Shown: positions 42,242-50,940 of the stretch, one piece after another
Layout of the letters: each line of letters begins with the position of its first letter
How positions within the stretch are numbered: position 1 is the stretch's first letter
Origin: Trichococcus ilyis
GTDB taxonomy: Bacteria; Bacillota; Bacilli; Lactobacillales; Aerococcaceae
DNA: 52,292 nt
Direction of reading: 5' to 3'
Assembly (NCBI RefSeq): GCF_900109135.1
Contig: NZ_FNYT01000022.1
Location: 1-52,292, forward strand
The notes under the pieces: model-generated
Databases searched by the model: none
Seen by the model: the letters and a program-made list of their open reading frames with translations, nothing else
Told to the model about the DNA's origin: nothing
Position numbers and translations under genes: made by a program

Positions 42242-43432
42242 ATGTTAAGGGATGAATTGATGAACATGCTGGACGGCCGCGAAGATGATATGATCGCTCT
42301 GCGCCGTCATTTCCATGAACATCCGGAATTGTCGTTCGACGAAAAAGAAACGGCTGCGTTCATTGCGCGTTTCTACCAGGGCAAACCGGTTGATGTGCAG
42401 ACGAATGTAGGGAATGGTTACGGGATCATCGTCACGATCAACGGGAAGCAGCCCGGCCGGACCATTGCGTTGCGGGCTGATTTCGATGCGCTGCAGATCG
42501 AGGAGCAGACCGGCCTGCCGTTTGCATCGAAAAATCCGGGCGTCATGCATGCCTGCGGACATGACGGACACACCGCTTATCTGATGGTCTTGGCGGACTG
42601 CCTGATCCGCTTGAAGGACCAATGGGCAGGCACAATCAAAATCGTGCACCAACATGCTGAAGAGATGGCACCGGCCGGAGCCAAAAGCATCGTGGAATCC
42701 GGCTTGCTGGACGATGTCGATGAAATCTACGGCATCCATTTCTATCCGGACCACGAAGTCGGGACAATCTTTTATACCAGTGGTTACGCCTATGCCGGCT
42801 GCAGCGACATCAAAGTCGCGATTCAAGGGACAGGCGGGCATGCTTCGCAGCCGCATCGTTCCAATGATACGATTGTGGCGGCATCCAGCTTCGTGATGAA
42901 CCTGCAGACGATCGTTTCCCGCCGCATCAATCCTTACGATATGGCGGTCGTGACGATCGGCTCCTTCGAAGCCGCCGGCAGCAGCAATGTCATCAAGGAC
43001 AGCCTGATCCTGCGCGGGGATGCCCGCTACATGGATCTCGAGGTCGGCAAGGTCATCGAGGAGCATTTCCATCGGATCGGCCGCGGCCTGGAGGAGATGT
43101 ACGACGTGAAGGTGGACATCGACTACAATTCCGATTACCCGCCCTTGTACAACCATCCGCAGGAGACGGCGAAAGCGGTGGCGGCGTTGGAAATGCATGG
43201 CATCGGCGCGTATCTGGATCAGGTCATCGCCGCACCGGCCAACACCGGCGCTGAGGACTTCGGGCAATACTTGCTGAAGATTCCCGGAGCCTTCCTCAAC
43301 GTCGGCGCACGCCCGGAAAAAGCTGAGGTTTTCAACAATCATCACCCGAAATTCGATATCAATGAAAAAGCTCTTTTGGTAGCGGCCAAAGCGGTCGGCG
43401 ACATCACGCTCACAGCTTTGGAAGCAAAATGA
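42242..43432 (+). CDS. M20 family amidohydrolase
   Basis: A 396-residue metallohydrolase of the M20D group (IAA-amino acid hydrolase, hippuricase and AbgB relatives). Metal ligands are visible in GVMHACGHDGHTAY, the catalytic HQHAEE, GIHFYPD and a C-terminal NNHHPKFD. The dimerisation domain lies at about residues 180-300. AGGAGAGG precedes the start. folE begins 23 bases after its stop with no terminator between, so it is probably the first gene of the folate operon. A folate-related amide substrate such as p-aminobenzoyl-glutamate is possible but unproven. Confidence 0.88.
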   Translation: MLRDELMNMLDGREDDMIALRRHFHEHPELSFDEKETAAFIARFYQGKPVDVQTNVGNGYGIIVTINGKQPGRTIALRADFDALQIEEQTGLPFASKNPGVMHACGHDGHTAYLMVLADCLIRLKDQWAGTIKIVHQHAEEMAPAGAKSIVESGLLDDVDEIYGIHFYPDHEVGTIFYTSGYAYAGCSDIKVAIQGTGGHASQPHRSNDTIVAASSFVMNLQTIVSRRINPYDMAVVTIGSFEAAGSSNVIKDSLILRGDARYMDLEVGKVIEEHFHRIGRGLEEMYDVKVDIDYNSDYPPLYNHPQETAKAVAALEMHGIGAYLDQVIAAPANTGAEDFGQYLLKIPGAFLNVGARPEKAEVFNNHHPKFDINEKALLVAAKAVGDITLTALEAK

Positions 43433-43455
43433 GCGTTTAGGAGGCAGTCAAGAGA

Positions 43456-44013
43456 ATGGATTTAGAGAAAATAGAATCCGCCGTCCAAATGATTTTGGAG
43501 GCGATCGGGGAAGACCCGAACCGCTCGGGCATCAAAGATACGCCAAAACGCGTGGCGCGCATGTATGCGGAAATTTTTTCGGGAATTGAAAAGGACCCCA
43601 CCCGGCATGCCAAAGTCGTTTTCCATGAGGAGACCGATGAAATCGTACTGGTGAAGGACATTCCTTTTTACTCCACCTGTGAACACCATCTGGTCCCTTT
43701 CTTCGGCGTAGGCCACATCGCCTACATGCCGAAGGATGGACAGGTGATCGGCCTGAGCAAATTGGCGCGCATCCTTGATGACGTCAGCAAGAGACCGCAG
43801 ATACAGGAACGGATCACGACAACCGTAGCCGATATCCTGATGGAATTCCTGGAGCCGCAGGGGGTCATGGTCGTGCTTGAAGCCGAGCATATGTGCATGA
43901 CGATGCGCGGCGTCAAGAAACCGGGCAGCAAAACGGTCACATCCGCCGTCCGCGGTGCTTTCGAGAACTCTTCAAAGTCCAGAAGCGAAGTGCTGGAATT
44001 GATCAAACTGTAG
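43456..44013 (+). CDS. folE: GTP cyclohydrolase I FolE
   Basis: A 185-residue enzyme that converts GTP to 7,8-dihydroneopterin triphosphate, the first step of folate synthesis. The zinc site is in [12 protein letters not shown] and a second cysteine occurs in [11 protein letters not shown]. The substrate-binding segment RPQIQERIT is present. AGGAGG precedes the start by 11 bases. First pterin gene of the folE-folP-folB-folK run. Confidence 0.97.
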   Translation: MDLEKIESAVQMILEAIGEDPNRSGIKDTPKRVARMYAEIFSGIEKDPTRHAKVVFHEETDEIVLVKDIPFYSTCEHHLVPFFGVGHIAYMPKDGQVIGLSKLARILDDVSKRPQIQERITTTVADILMEFLEPQGVMVVLEAEHMCMTMRGVKKPGSKTVTSAVRGAFENSSKSRSEVLELIKL

Positions 44014-44041
44014 ACGAAAATGTTGACGAGGAGCAAGCAAC

Positions 44042-44875
44042 TTGAAACTAAAGACGAAGACGAAGGTGTATGACCTTTCGCAGCGCAGTTATATCATGGG
44101 GATCCTGAATGCGACGCCGGATTCGTTCTCCGATGGCGGAGAGTGGAACACTGCCGAAAAAGCCGTCGCCCACGCACTGGAAATGGTTGCGGATGGCGCC
44201 GACATCATCGACATCGGCGGGGAATCCACCCGTCCTGGACATGTCCAAATTTCTGATGAAGAGGAAATCGCGCGGGTTGTGCCGATCATCAAGGCCGTCA
44301 AGGCTGCGGTCGATGTGCCGCTTTCGATCGATACCTACAAATCGGCGGTGGCCCGCGCGGCTTGCGAAGCCGGCATCGATATCATCAACGACATCTGGGG
44401 CTGCAAGTACGATCCCGAGATCGCTGTGGTTGCCGCGGCATTCGAAGTTCCGATCATTCTGATGCACAACCGGGAAAAAGCGGATTATGCCTTTCTGATC
44501 GAGGACATGCTCGAGGACTTGGCGGAGAGTGTGCGGATCGCAACAGCCGCAGGCGTCAAGAGGGAGAACATCATCCTGGATCCCGGTTGCGGATTCGCAA
44601 AAACCTACGAAGACAATCTGAATGTGGTCCATCAACTGAAGCGCTTTGCCGATTTGGGTTATCCGCTGCTCTTGGGGACATCCCGGAAACGTTTCATCGG
44701 AACGGCACTCGGGGATATCCCTTTCAAGGAGCGCGATCTGGGGACGGCGGCAACCACCGCTTTGGGCATCGTGAATGGTGCGCAGCTGTTCCGGGTGCAC
44801 AATGTCAAGGCCAATGCGGAAGTGGCACGGATGATGGACATCATGCTGAAAAAAGGAGAGAGTCCGATTGGATAA
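44042..44875 (+). CDS. folP: Dihydropteroate synthase FolP
   Basis: A 277-residue TIM-barrel enzyme that joins p-aminobenzoate to dihydropterin pyrophosphate; it is the sulfonamide target. Family loops are intact: MGILNATPDSFSDGG, DIGGESTRPG and LLGTSRKRFIG. The start is TTG 44042 with GAGGAG 8 bases upstream. It overlaps folB by 8 bases. Confidence 0.96.
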   Translation: MKLKTKTKVYDLSQRSYIMGILNATPDSFSDGGEWNTAEKAVAHALEMVADGADIIDIGGESTRPGHVQISDEEEIARVVPIIKAVKAAVDVPLSIDTYKSAVARAACEAGIDIINDIWGCKYDPEIAVVAAAFEVPIILMHNREKADYAFLIEDMLEDLAESVRIATAAGVKRENIILDPGCGFAKTYEDNLNVVHQLKRFADLGYPLLLGTSRKRFIGTALGDIPFKERDLGTAATTALGIVNGAQLFRVHNVKANAEVARMMDIMLKKGESPIG

Positions 44876-45236
44876 AATCTATTTGAACAATCTGCAGTTC
44901 TATGCCTTCCATGGATTGAACGCAGAGGAAAAGGTGCTCGGTCAACGTTTCAACGTAGATGTTGTCCTGCACACCGACACAAAAAAAGCCGGCTACAGCG
45001 ACAAAATGGAGGATTCGATCCATTACGGCCATGCCTACAAGGCGGTCAAAGCGGTAGTGGAGGGTGAAAATTTCAATCTGATCGAAGCTTTGGCGGAGCA
45101 TATCGCGATCGCTTTGTTCGCACGCTTCGGCGGGCTGCAGGCTTGCCAAGTGAAAGTGATCAAACCGGATCCGCCGATCGTCGGCCATTATGATTCCGTT
45201 GCAGTGGAGATCTACCGCGAAAGGGAAGGGAGCTGA
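44868..45236 (+). CDS. folB: Dihydroneopterin aldolase FolB
   Basis: A 122-residue tunnel-fold enzyme that cleaves dihydroneopterin to 6-hydroxymethyl-dihydropterin and glycolaldehyde. Typical segments: LQFYAFHGLNAEEKVLGQRF near the N-terminus and the C-terminal KPDPPIVGHYDSVAVEI. The start is TTG 44868 with AAAAGGAGAG upstream, inside the end of folP. Confidence 0.95.
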   Translation: MDKIYLNNLQFYAFHGLNAEEKVLGQRFNVDVVLHTDTKKAGYSDKMEDSIHYGHAYKAVKAVVEGENFNLIEALAEHIAIALFARFGGLQACQVKVIKPDPPIVGHYDSVAVEIYREREGS

Positions 45237-45241
45237 GAGGC

Positions 45242-45742
45242 GTGCCTATCGCATACATCGCACTAGGGACGAATCTGGAACCGCGGGCGGCGCATCTTGA
45301 TGAGGCTTTGGCACTTTTCCGCGCTTTGCCCGGCGTCACGGTGAGACGCGTATCGTCCATCTATGAATCAAAACCGGTCGGCTATCTCGACCAGCCGGAT
45401 TTCCTGAACCTTGTTTTCGAAGCGGAAACGGATTTGCTGCCTTTGGATCTGCTGGATAAGTGCCAAAACATAGAACAGGAGCTCGGAAGAGTGCGCACGA
45501 TCCGCTTCGGACCCCGCACGCTGGATGTTGATATCATTCTTTACGGGCTGGAAAGTTTAGAGGAAGAGCGGCTGACCGTTCCGCATCCTAGGCTGCGGGA
45601 GCGCACCTTTGTGCTGTTGCCGCTCTTGGAGTTGAATCCGGAACTGGTTGTTCCGAAGTGGGGCAAGACCGTCAGAGAATTGGCGGCGGATTTGCCGGAG
45701 CAGGACCTGGAGGAAATCTGGAAATACGCGCCGGCTTCCTGA
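45242..45742 (+). CDS. folK: HPPK, 6-hydroxymethyl-dihydropterin pyrophosphokinase FolK
   Basis: A 166-residue kinase that transfers pyrophosphate from ATP to hydroxymethyl-dihydropterin, providing the FolP substrate. Motifs: YIALGTNLEPR, SSIYESKPVGYLDQPDFLN and the signature RFGPRTLDVDIILYG with its metal-binding aspartates. The start is GTG 45242. It lies 5 bases after folB and is the last gene of the folate operon. A weak hairpin ATCATCA/TGATGAT (45755-45776) follows. Confidence 0.95.
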   Translation: MPIAYIALGTNLEPRAAHLDEALALFRALPGVTVRRVSSIYESKPVGYLDQPDFLNLVFEAETDLLPLDLLDKCQNIEQELGRVRTIRFGPRTLDVDIILYGLESLEEERLTVPHPRLRERTFVLLPLLELNPELVVPKWGKTVRELAADLPEQDLEEIWKYAPAS

Positions 45743-45791
45743 TGCAGGGAACCGATCATCAGCCCAAAATGATGATTTCACCGAAAAAGCC

Positions 45792-45820
45792 TTGACGTTT
45801 CCGCTGCAAGAGGGTATACT
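45792..45820 (+). promoter_or_regulatory. infC operon promoter
   Basis: TTGACG (45792-45797), 17-base spacer, TATACT (45815-45820). Confidence 0.85.
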
Positions 45821-45826
45821 ATAAAA

Positions 45827-45956
45827 GTTGAGAAATTAAGCAGAGGCACCCGCTTCTCGCCTGAGTGGACAATCGCGTCCCTGGGCCGGATATGTACAAG
45901 TAACTTGCAGCAATGCAAGTATTGTCGGCGGGTTATTGTAATCCGCCGACTTTTTT
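45827..45956 (+). ncRNA. L20-type leader of infC-rpmI-rplT, with terminator
   Basis: A leader of about 130 nt, in the place and with the general form of the Firmicute L20 autoregulatory leader. It ends in a perfect 8-bp terminator GTCGGCGG/CCGCCGAC (45924-45931/45943-45950) plus T6 (45951-45956), located before the coding region. In Bacillus subtilis excess L20 binds the leader and promotes termination. I infer the same from position and structure. Confidence 0.8.
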
Positions 45957-45995
45957 CTGCGTTCTTTCTCTCAAATATCATGGAGGTGAACGACC

Positions 45996-46511
45996 ATAGC
46001 AAAAGATATGATGGTTAACGACGGCATTCGTGCTCGTGAATTACGTGTCATTGGCAGTGATGGCGAGCAACTGGGAGTCAAATCGAAAAATGATGCATTG
46101 CAACTTGCAGAAGCAGCAAATTTGGATTTAGTTTTGGTATCGCCTAATGCAAACCCGCCCGTTGCCCGTATTATGGATTACGGCAAGTTCCGTTTCGATC
46201 AACAAAAACGCGAACGTGAAGCCCGTAAAAACCAAAAAGTGGTAAGCCTTAAAGAAGTACGCTTGAGTCCTTCCATCGACGAAAATGATTTTCAAACGAA
46301 ATTGCGTAACGCACGCAAGTTCTTGGAAAAAGGTGACAAAGTGAAAGCATCGATCCGTTTCAAAGGGCGTGCGATCACTCATAAGGAAATCGGACAAAAA
46401 GTCCTGGATCGCCTTGCATCTGAACTTACTGACGTTTCGACGATTGAATCTCATCCTAAAATGGACGGCAGAAGCATGTTCTTGATGTTGGCGCCAAAAG
46501 CCGATAAATAA
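45996..46511 (+). CDS. infC: Translation initiation factor IF-3
   Basis: A 171-residue factor that binds the 30S subunit and checks start-codon selection. The N-domain and C-domain are joined by the basic linker [18 protein letters not shown] start at AUA (45996): GGAGG (45982-45986) is 9 bases upstream, an in-frame TGA at 45987 closes the frame above, and the first ATG (46008) is 21 bases from the SD. The N-terminus then reads (M)[15 protein letters not shown], as in enterococcal IF-3. Rare start codons are the rule for infC, because IF-3 rejects them and so regulates itself. Confidence 0.93.
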   Translation: MAKDMMVNDGIRARELRVIGSDGEQLGVKSKNDALQLAEAANLDLVLVSPNANPPVARIMDYGKFRFDQQKREREARKNQKVVSLKEVRLSPSIDENDFQTKLRNARKFLEKGDKVKASIRFKGRAITHKEIGQKVLDRLASELTDVSTIESHPKMDGRSMFLMLAPKADK

Positions 46512-46540
46512 TTTGTAACTTAATTTAGGAGGAAAGACAA

Positions 46541-46741
46541 ATGCCAAAACAAAAAACTCACCGTGGTTCAGCTAAACGTTTCAAAAGAACTGGTAACGGC
46601 GGACTAAAACGCTGGAGCGCTTTTACAAGCCATAGATTCCACGGAAAAACGAAGAAACAAAGACGTCAATTGCGTCAAGCTTCAATGGTCAGCGCATCTG
46701 ATATGAAACGTATCAGCCAACAATTAGCACAAGTCAAATAA
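46541..46741 (+). CDS. rpmI: 50S ribosomal protein L35
   Basis: A 66-residue, very basic L35 with the family start [29 protein letters not shown] precedes the ATG. It lies between infC and rplT, the standard order. Confidence 0.97.
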   Translation: MPKQKTHRGSAKRFKRTGNGGLKRWSAFTSHRFHGKTKKQRRQLRQASMVSASDMKRISQQLAQVK

Positions 46742-46799
46742 ATCAAAACACAACTACAATACGAGATAGAACCTTGGTTCTAATAAGGAGGAAATCACT

Positions 46800-47159
46800 A
46801 TGCCACGTGTTAAAGGTGGGACAGTAACCCGTAAACGCCGCAAAAAGATCATCAAATTGTCTAAAGGTTATTACGGTTCAAAACACACATTATTCAAAAC
46901 TGCTAAAGAACAAGTAATGAAATCTTATACTTATGCTTACAGAGACCGTCGTCAAAAGAAACGTGACTTCCGCAGACTGTGGATCGCGCGTATCAATGCG
47001 GCTGCTCGCATGAACGGCATGAGCTACAGCACTTTGATCCACGGATTGAAACTTGCTGGCATCGAAATGAACCGCAAAATGTTGGCTGACTTGGCTGTTA
47101 CCGACGCTGCAGCTTTCACTGCAGTAGCTGAACAAGCTAAAGCTGCATTGGCTAAATAA
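46800..47159 (+). CDS. rplT: 50S ribosomal protein L20
   Basis: A 119-residue L20: the basic N-terminal extension ([28 protein letters not shown] is the family start, abbreviated here to MPRVKGG) and a globular C-terminal domain. It binds 23S rRNA early in assembly and is the likely effector of the upstream leader. TAAGGAGG precedes the start. The operon ends at 47166-47209. Confidence 0.97.
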   Translation: MPRVKGGTVTRKRRKKIIKLSKGYYGSKHTLFKTAKEQVMKSYTYAYRDRRQKKRDFRRLWIARINAAARMNGMSYSTLIHGLKLAGIEMNRKMLADLAVTDAAAFTAVAEQAKAALAK

Positions 47160-47165
47160 TTTTGG

Positions 47166-47209
47166 AATCGCCGCTTCTCCGGTCTTGACCGAGAGTGCGG
47201 CGATTTTTT
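47166..47209 (+). terminator. Intrinsic terminator after rplT
   Basis: Perfect 9-bp stem AATCGCCGC/GCGGCGATT (47166-47174/47197-47205) with an inner CGGT-CTTG-ACCG hairpin and T6 (47204-47209). Confidence 0.9.
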
Positions 47210-47235
47210 GTTTTTCTTGCAGGTAATGTTATACT
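47208..47235 (+). promoter_or_regulatory. Promoter of the second M42 peptidase gene
   Basis: TTGTTT (47208-47213), 16-base spacer, TATACT (47230-47235). Confidence 0.6.
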
Positions 47236-47270
47236 GAAGTTATGTCAGTAAATCAATTGGAGGTATCATT

Positions 47271-48356
47271 TTGGAAGAGAAAGAACTACAGATGCTGGTC
47301 GACTTGACGGATGCCAGAGGCGTTCCGGGCAACGAAGGAGAGGTCCGTGGAGTCTTCAGACGCTATGCCGAACCTTTCGCGGAAAGCTTCGCGCAGGACG
47401 GTTTGGGCGGCATCTTCGCCAAACACACCGGCACAGAAGCGGGACCGACCATCCTGTTGGCGGGCCACTTGGATGAAGTCGGGTTCATGGTCACGGCCAT
47501 AACCGAGAAAGGTTTCATAAAATTCCAGACGTTGGGAGGCTGGTGGAACCAGGTTATGCTGGCCCAGCAAGTGGAAATCACCAGCTCGAAAGGAGTGCGC
47601 TATCATGGTGTCATCGGCTGCAAACCGCCGCATGTATTGACGCCGGAAGCCCGCAAAAAGCCTTATGAAATCAAGGATATGTTCATCGATATCGGGGCTT
47701 CGTCAAAGGAACAGGTGGCGGAATGGGGAATCAGACCTGGCGACATGATCACGCCCTATATTTCCTTCCAACGCATGAACGATTCGAAATTCCTGTTGGC
47801 GAAAGCTTGGGATAATCGGATCGGACTGGCCGTAGCCTTGAAAGTACTGGAAAACGTGGCAGAAACAGGGCACCCGAATGTGATTTTCAGCGGCGGGAAT
47901 GCCCAGGAAGAAGTCGGGCTGCGCGGCGCGAAGACAGCTACCCACATGATCCGGCCGGATATTGCGTTCGCCTTGGACACAGGCACTGCCGGGGATACGC
48001 CGGGTATGACGCCGCAAGAAGCGGATTCCGAACTCGGAAAAGGCCCGCAATTGTTGATTTATGATGCATCGATGATACCGCATCGCGGCTTGCGCGACTT
48101 CATTGTCGGGGTAGCGGAAGAATGCGGCATTCCTTTCCAGTACACGGTCATCACGGGCGGCGGTACGGACGCCGGTGCCCAACACCAGAGCCTGGACGGG
48201 ATCCCGTCGTTTGCGATCACGGTGCCGGTGCGGTATCTGCATTCGCACACGTCCATGATCCATGAAGATGACTATCTGAATGCAGTCAAACTGGTCACGG
48301 AGCTGGTCAAACGTCTGGATACCGCAACGGTCGAGCAGATCCGCGAAAATGTCTAA
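47271..48356 (+). CDS. M42 family metallopeptidase (second copy)
   Basis: A 361-residue cytoplasmic aminopeptidase of the M42 (PepA/FrvX/CelM) family. Metal ligands and catalytic residues appear in [35 protein letters not shown] and SHTSMIH. It is a paralogue of 27168-28244 but clearly diverged. The start is TTG 47271 with GGAGGT 6 bases upstream. It has its own promoter and is followed by the HemY-like gene. Confidence 0.92.
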   Translation: MEEKELQMLVDLTDARGVPGNEGEVRGVFRRYAEPFAESFAQDGLGGIFAKHTGTEAGPTILLAGHLDEVGFMVTAITEKGFIKFQTLGGWWNQVMLAQQVEITSSKGVRYHGVIGCKPPHVLTPEARKKPYEIKDMFIDIGASSKEQVAEWGIRPGDMITPYISFQRMNDSKFLLAKAWDNRIGLAVALKVLENVAETGHPNVIFSGGNAQEEVGLRGAKTATHMIRPDIAFALDTGTAGDTPGMTPQEADSELGKGPQLLIYDASMIPHRGLRDFIVGVAEECGIPFQYTVITGGGTDAGAQHQSLDGIPSFAITVPVRYLHSHTSMIHEDDYLNAVKLVTELVKRLDTATVEQIRENV

Positions 48357-48473
48357 AAGAATAACAGCGTGAATATCTGTCGAAAAATATCCACATATTT
48401 TCGTTGCGGGATAGAGTAAGATAGAGATAATAAGAACGTGAACAGCAAGAAAGCGAAAGGAGGGGACGGCAGG

Positions 48474-49898
48474 ATGGAGAAGTTGAAAAGACGCATCGCA
48501 ATCATCGGCAGCGGTCTGAGAGGATTGACGGCGGCTTATGAGATCGATAAAGCCATCCGGGAACAAAACCTTCCGTTTGAATATGTTCTTCTCGAGGAGA
48601 GGGCTGGTGTCGGCGGCATGATCCATACGATTGAAATGGATGGCTACGCGATTGATGTGGGCGCATCAGCTTTCGATTCGAGACGGGCGGATATTTCCGA
48701 TTTTCTGCAGGGATTGGGTCTGGAAGAGGAACGGCAATTCAGTATCGGCGGGAAATTGGTGCTGTTCGACGGCAACGCGGTCATCGAAGACACCATGCCT
48801 ACCTATCACGGCATGCCGCTTTTTCTGCATGACATTTGGCAAGCCGGCGGGCTGACTTTGGACGCTAAGCTGAGAGCATTCATGAACGGTCTTTTCCTTT
48901 CCAAAAACCTGCACGAGAACCCGGAATACTCCACCGATAATTTTTTGGAATTCCGTTTGGGACGTGAAGTCGTCGATTACATGGCGGAGCCCTATTATCC
49001 GGATAATGTCTACGGCTCCATGGAGTTGCTGCCGGTGAAACTGTTCGATGAGAATTTGGTGACCATCTATGGGAAAACCCATATCGGGAAACAGAAGCGG
49101 GAGCATCTGTTGCGTTATGCGGACGGCTCCGGTCAGGAGTATACCTTCAGAAAAGGCTTGGCTGCCTTGACCGGACGCCTTGCGGAGCGCCTGGAAGGGC
49201 ACATCTACCTGAACCAGAAAGTAAAATCGGTGGGCAGATTGCCGGAAGAGCTTTTGCTGGTCGAACTGAACGGACGGGAGTCCATGCGCGTGGGCAGTGT
49301 CGTCGTCACAACGAACCCGCAGGAATCGCTCGGCTTCCTGGAAAGCTTCACCCGGGAAATAGCTTTTCCGAAAGCCCAAAGCACAAGTGTCGGCACGGCT
49401 TTTTTCAAGCTCGACAAAAAGACGGTCAAAAACTTGCCTGATGGGCAAGGCTATGTGATCCCCCGGAGGAGTTCTTTCCACAGCACCAAGATTGTCGTGC
49501 TGAACAGAAAGTGGCCGCTTTTTGAGCACGCGGAACACTATTACGTGCTGGTGGAATTCGGCAGACGTTTGGAAGAGACTTTGATAGAACTGGCGGATGA
49601 TCTTGTGATGGACATCATCAAGCATGAATTGAAAGAAATGCTTGATTTGACAGCGGAGCCGTTGCAGGCGACTTTCTATCGTTGGGAAAAGGCTGTGCCG
49701 CATTTCAGCCTGCAGCAACGGCAGGAAATGCTGGATGAGGGCTATCAAGTGTGCGCAGCCTACGCAAAAAACGGTATTTTTGTCGGAGGGAACGGAATCA
49801 CCGGTTACGGCATGGAAAATGCCATCAAAGAGGGCAAACGCTTAGCTGACGAGACCATCCGCTACATGAAAAATCTGGAAGAGCACGCGAATCCCTAA
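48474..49898 (+). CDS. FAD-dependent oxidase, HemY (proto-/coproporphyrinogen oxidase) type
   Basis: A 474-residue flavoprotein resembling HemY. The N-terminal dinucleotide fold is IIGSGLRGLTAAYEI with ERAGVGGMIHTIEMDGYAIDVGAS. The C-terminal FAD-contact region GIFVGGNGITGYGMENAIKEG matches the amine-oxidase/PPOX superfamily. A PPOX-like substrate region lies between. ATG 48474 has AAAGGAGGGG about 9 bases upstream. No other haem gene is in the window, and many Lactobacillales lack haem synthesis, so its substrate may not be a porphyrin. Confidence 0.8.
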   Translation: MEKLKRRIAIIGSGLRGLTAAYEIDKAIREQNLPFEYVLLEERAGVGGMIHTIEMDGYAIDVGASAFDSRRADISDFLQGLGLEEERQFSIGGKLVLFDGNAVIEDTMPTYHGMPLFLHDIWQAGGLTLDAKLRAFMNGLFLSKNLHENPEYSTDNFLEFRLGREVVDYMAEPYYPDNVYGSMELLPVKLFDENLVTIYGKTHIGKQKREHLLRYADGSGQEYTFRKGLAALTGRLAERLEGHIYLNQKVKSVGRLPEELLLVELNGRESMRVGSVVVTTNPQESLGFLESFTREIAFPKAQSTSVGTAFFKLDKKTVKNLPDGQGYVIPRRSSFHSTKIVVLNRKWPLFEHAEHYYVLVEFGRRLEETLIELADDLVMDIIKHELKEMLDLTAEPLQATFYRWEKAVPHFSLQQRQEMLDEGYQVCAAYAKNGIFVGGNGITGYGMENAIKEGKRLADETIRYMKNLEEHANP

Positions 49899-49907
49899 AC
49901 AATATGA

Positions 49908-49956
49908 AACAGCCCGCCTATCTGTTTGAGTACAGTTGGCAGAGGGCTGTTTTTTC
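49908..49956 (+). terminator. Intrinsic terminator after the HemY-like gene
   Basis: AACAGCCC/GGGCTGTT (49908-49915/49944-49951) with inner GCC/GGC and CTGT/ACAG pairs, followed by T6 (49951-49956). Confidence 0.88.
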
Positions 49957-49987
49957 TTTTCGAGTAGCCTTTGGCGATAGTTGGTGT

Positions 49988-50095
49988 TATAATGAAAGCG
50001 TAAAATTCGATCTGTTTTGTTTTTGGTATTTAACTGTCTCTGTTTTGGGGGCGAACAGAGATAGTCGTTGAGCGTGGCCGCAGTCATGCTATAAT
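49988..50095 (+). promoter_or_regulatory. Two tandem promoters with a hairpin between, before the MBL gene
   Basis: Upstream: extended -10 TG-T-TATAAT (TATAAT 49988-49993). Downstream: TTGAGC (50068-50073), 16-base spacer, TATAAT (50090-50095). Between them ACTGTCTCTGTT and AACAGAGATAGT (50033-50044/50054-50065) pair at 11 of 12 positions, without a T run. The hairpin could be a regulator site or a partial terminator. Confidence 0.55.
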
Positions 50096-50142
50096 CTAAC
50101 TAAGATTCCTGGCTTATCAAATATTGGATTGGGGGACGATTT

Positions 50143-50883
50143 ATGAAATTGACAATTTTGGGCTGCATGGGCGGCTATCCTACAAAAGATGTCGGCACGA
50201 CAGCCTACCTGCTGACATCCGGGGATTTCAAACTCTTGATCGATGCTGGCAGCAACGCCTTGTTGTCATTGGAGCATCATCTGGACCCGCTGGATCTGGA
50301 TGCGGTCATCCTGACGCATTATCACGCCGATCATATCGCTGATTTGGGTGTCCTGCAATACACTTTTCAGCTGAAAGAGCCTGCAGCGGGAAAGTCAAAA
50401 AAAATACTGCCGATCTACGGACATGACGAATCGGATTTCTTCCGGCTGCTGGAAATGCCCGGAGTGAGCGAAGGGATTGCCTATAATCCAACCGAATCCT
50501 TGGAACTGGGCCCGTTTCGGATCCGCTTTTTGAAAACCATCCACCCGGTTCCGTGCTATGCGCTGCGGATCGAAGAAATCGCCACCGGCAAAGTCTTCGT
50601 TTTCGGGGCTGATTCAGCTTATTTACCGGCGCTTGTGCCTTTCGTGAAAGCGGCTGACCTGTTTCTGGCTGATGCGAATCTGTTCAACGGCAACGAGCGG
50701 CACCATGCGCATATGACAGCAGGTGAGGTCGGGGCGATCGCAGAAGAAGGGGCCGTCAAGCAGTTGGTCCTGACGCATTTGCCTCAAAAAGGCGAGCTGT
50801 CCGTCCTATTGGATCAAGCAAAAGAAACTGCGCCTTCGGTAGAAGTCACACTGGCGGAAAAGGACAGGATCTTCGAAATCTGA
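50143..50883 (+). CDS. MBL fold metallo-hydrolase (RNase Z-like)
   Basis: A 246-residue metallo-beta-lactamase-fold hydrolase. The metal motif H-x-H-x-D-H is complete in THYHADHIADLG, with further ligands in the later HPVPCY, GADS and THLPQKG segments. It resembles YhfI-type proteins more than true RNase Z, which is longer. TTGGGGGA precedes the start. The substrate is unknown. lplA follows after 57 bases; in Bacillus subtilis yhfI and lplJ (yhfJ) are neighbours too. Confidence 0.88.
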   Translation: MKLTILGCMGGYPTKDVGTTAYLLTSGDFKLLIDAGSNALLSLEHHLDPLDLDAVILTHYHADHIADLGVLQYTFQLKEPAAGKSKKILPIYGHDESDFFRLLEMPGVSEGIAYNPTESLELGPFRIRFLKTIHPVPCYALRIEEIATGKVFVFGADSAYLPALVPFVKAADLFLADANLFNGNERHHAHMTAGEVGAIAEEGAVKQLVLTHLPQKGELSVLLDQAKETAPSVEVTLAEKDRIFEI

Positions 50884-50940
50884 CCGCAACAACCGAAAAG
50901 AAACGACAAATCGATTCAAGAACAGGAGAGGAATGAGTAT

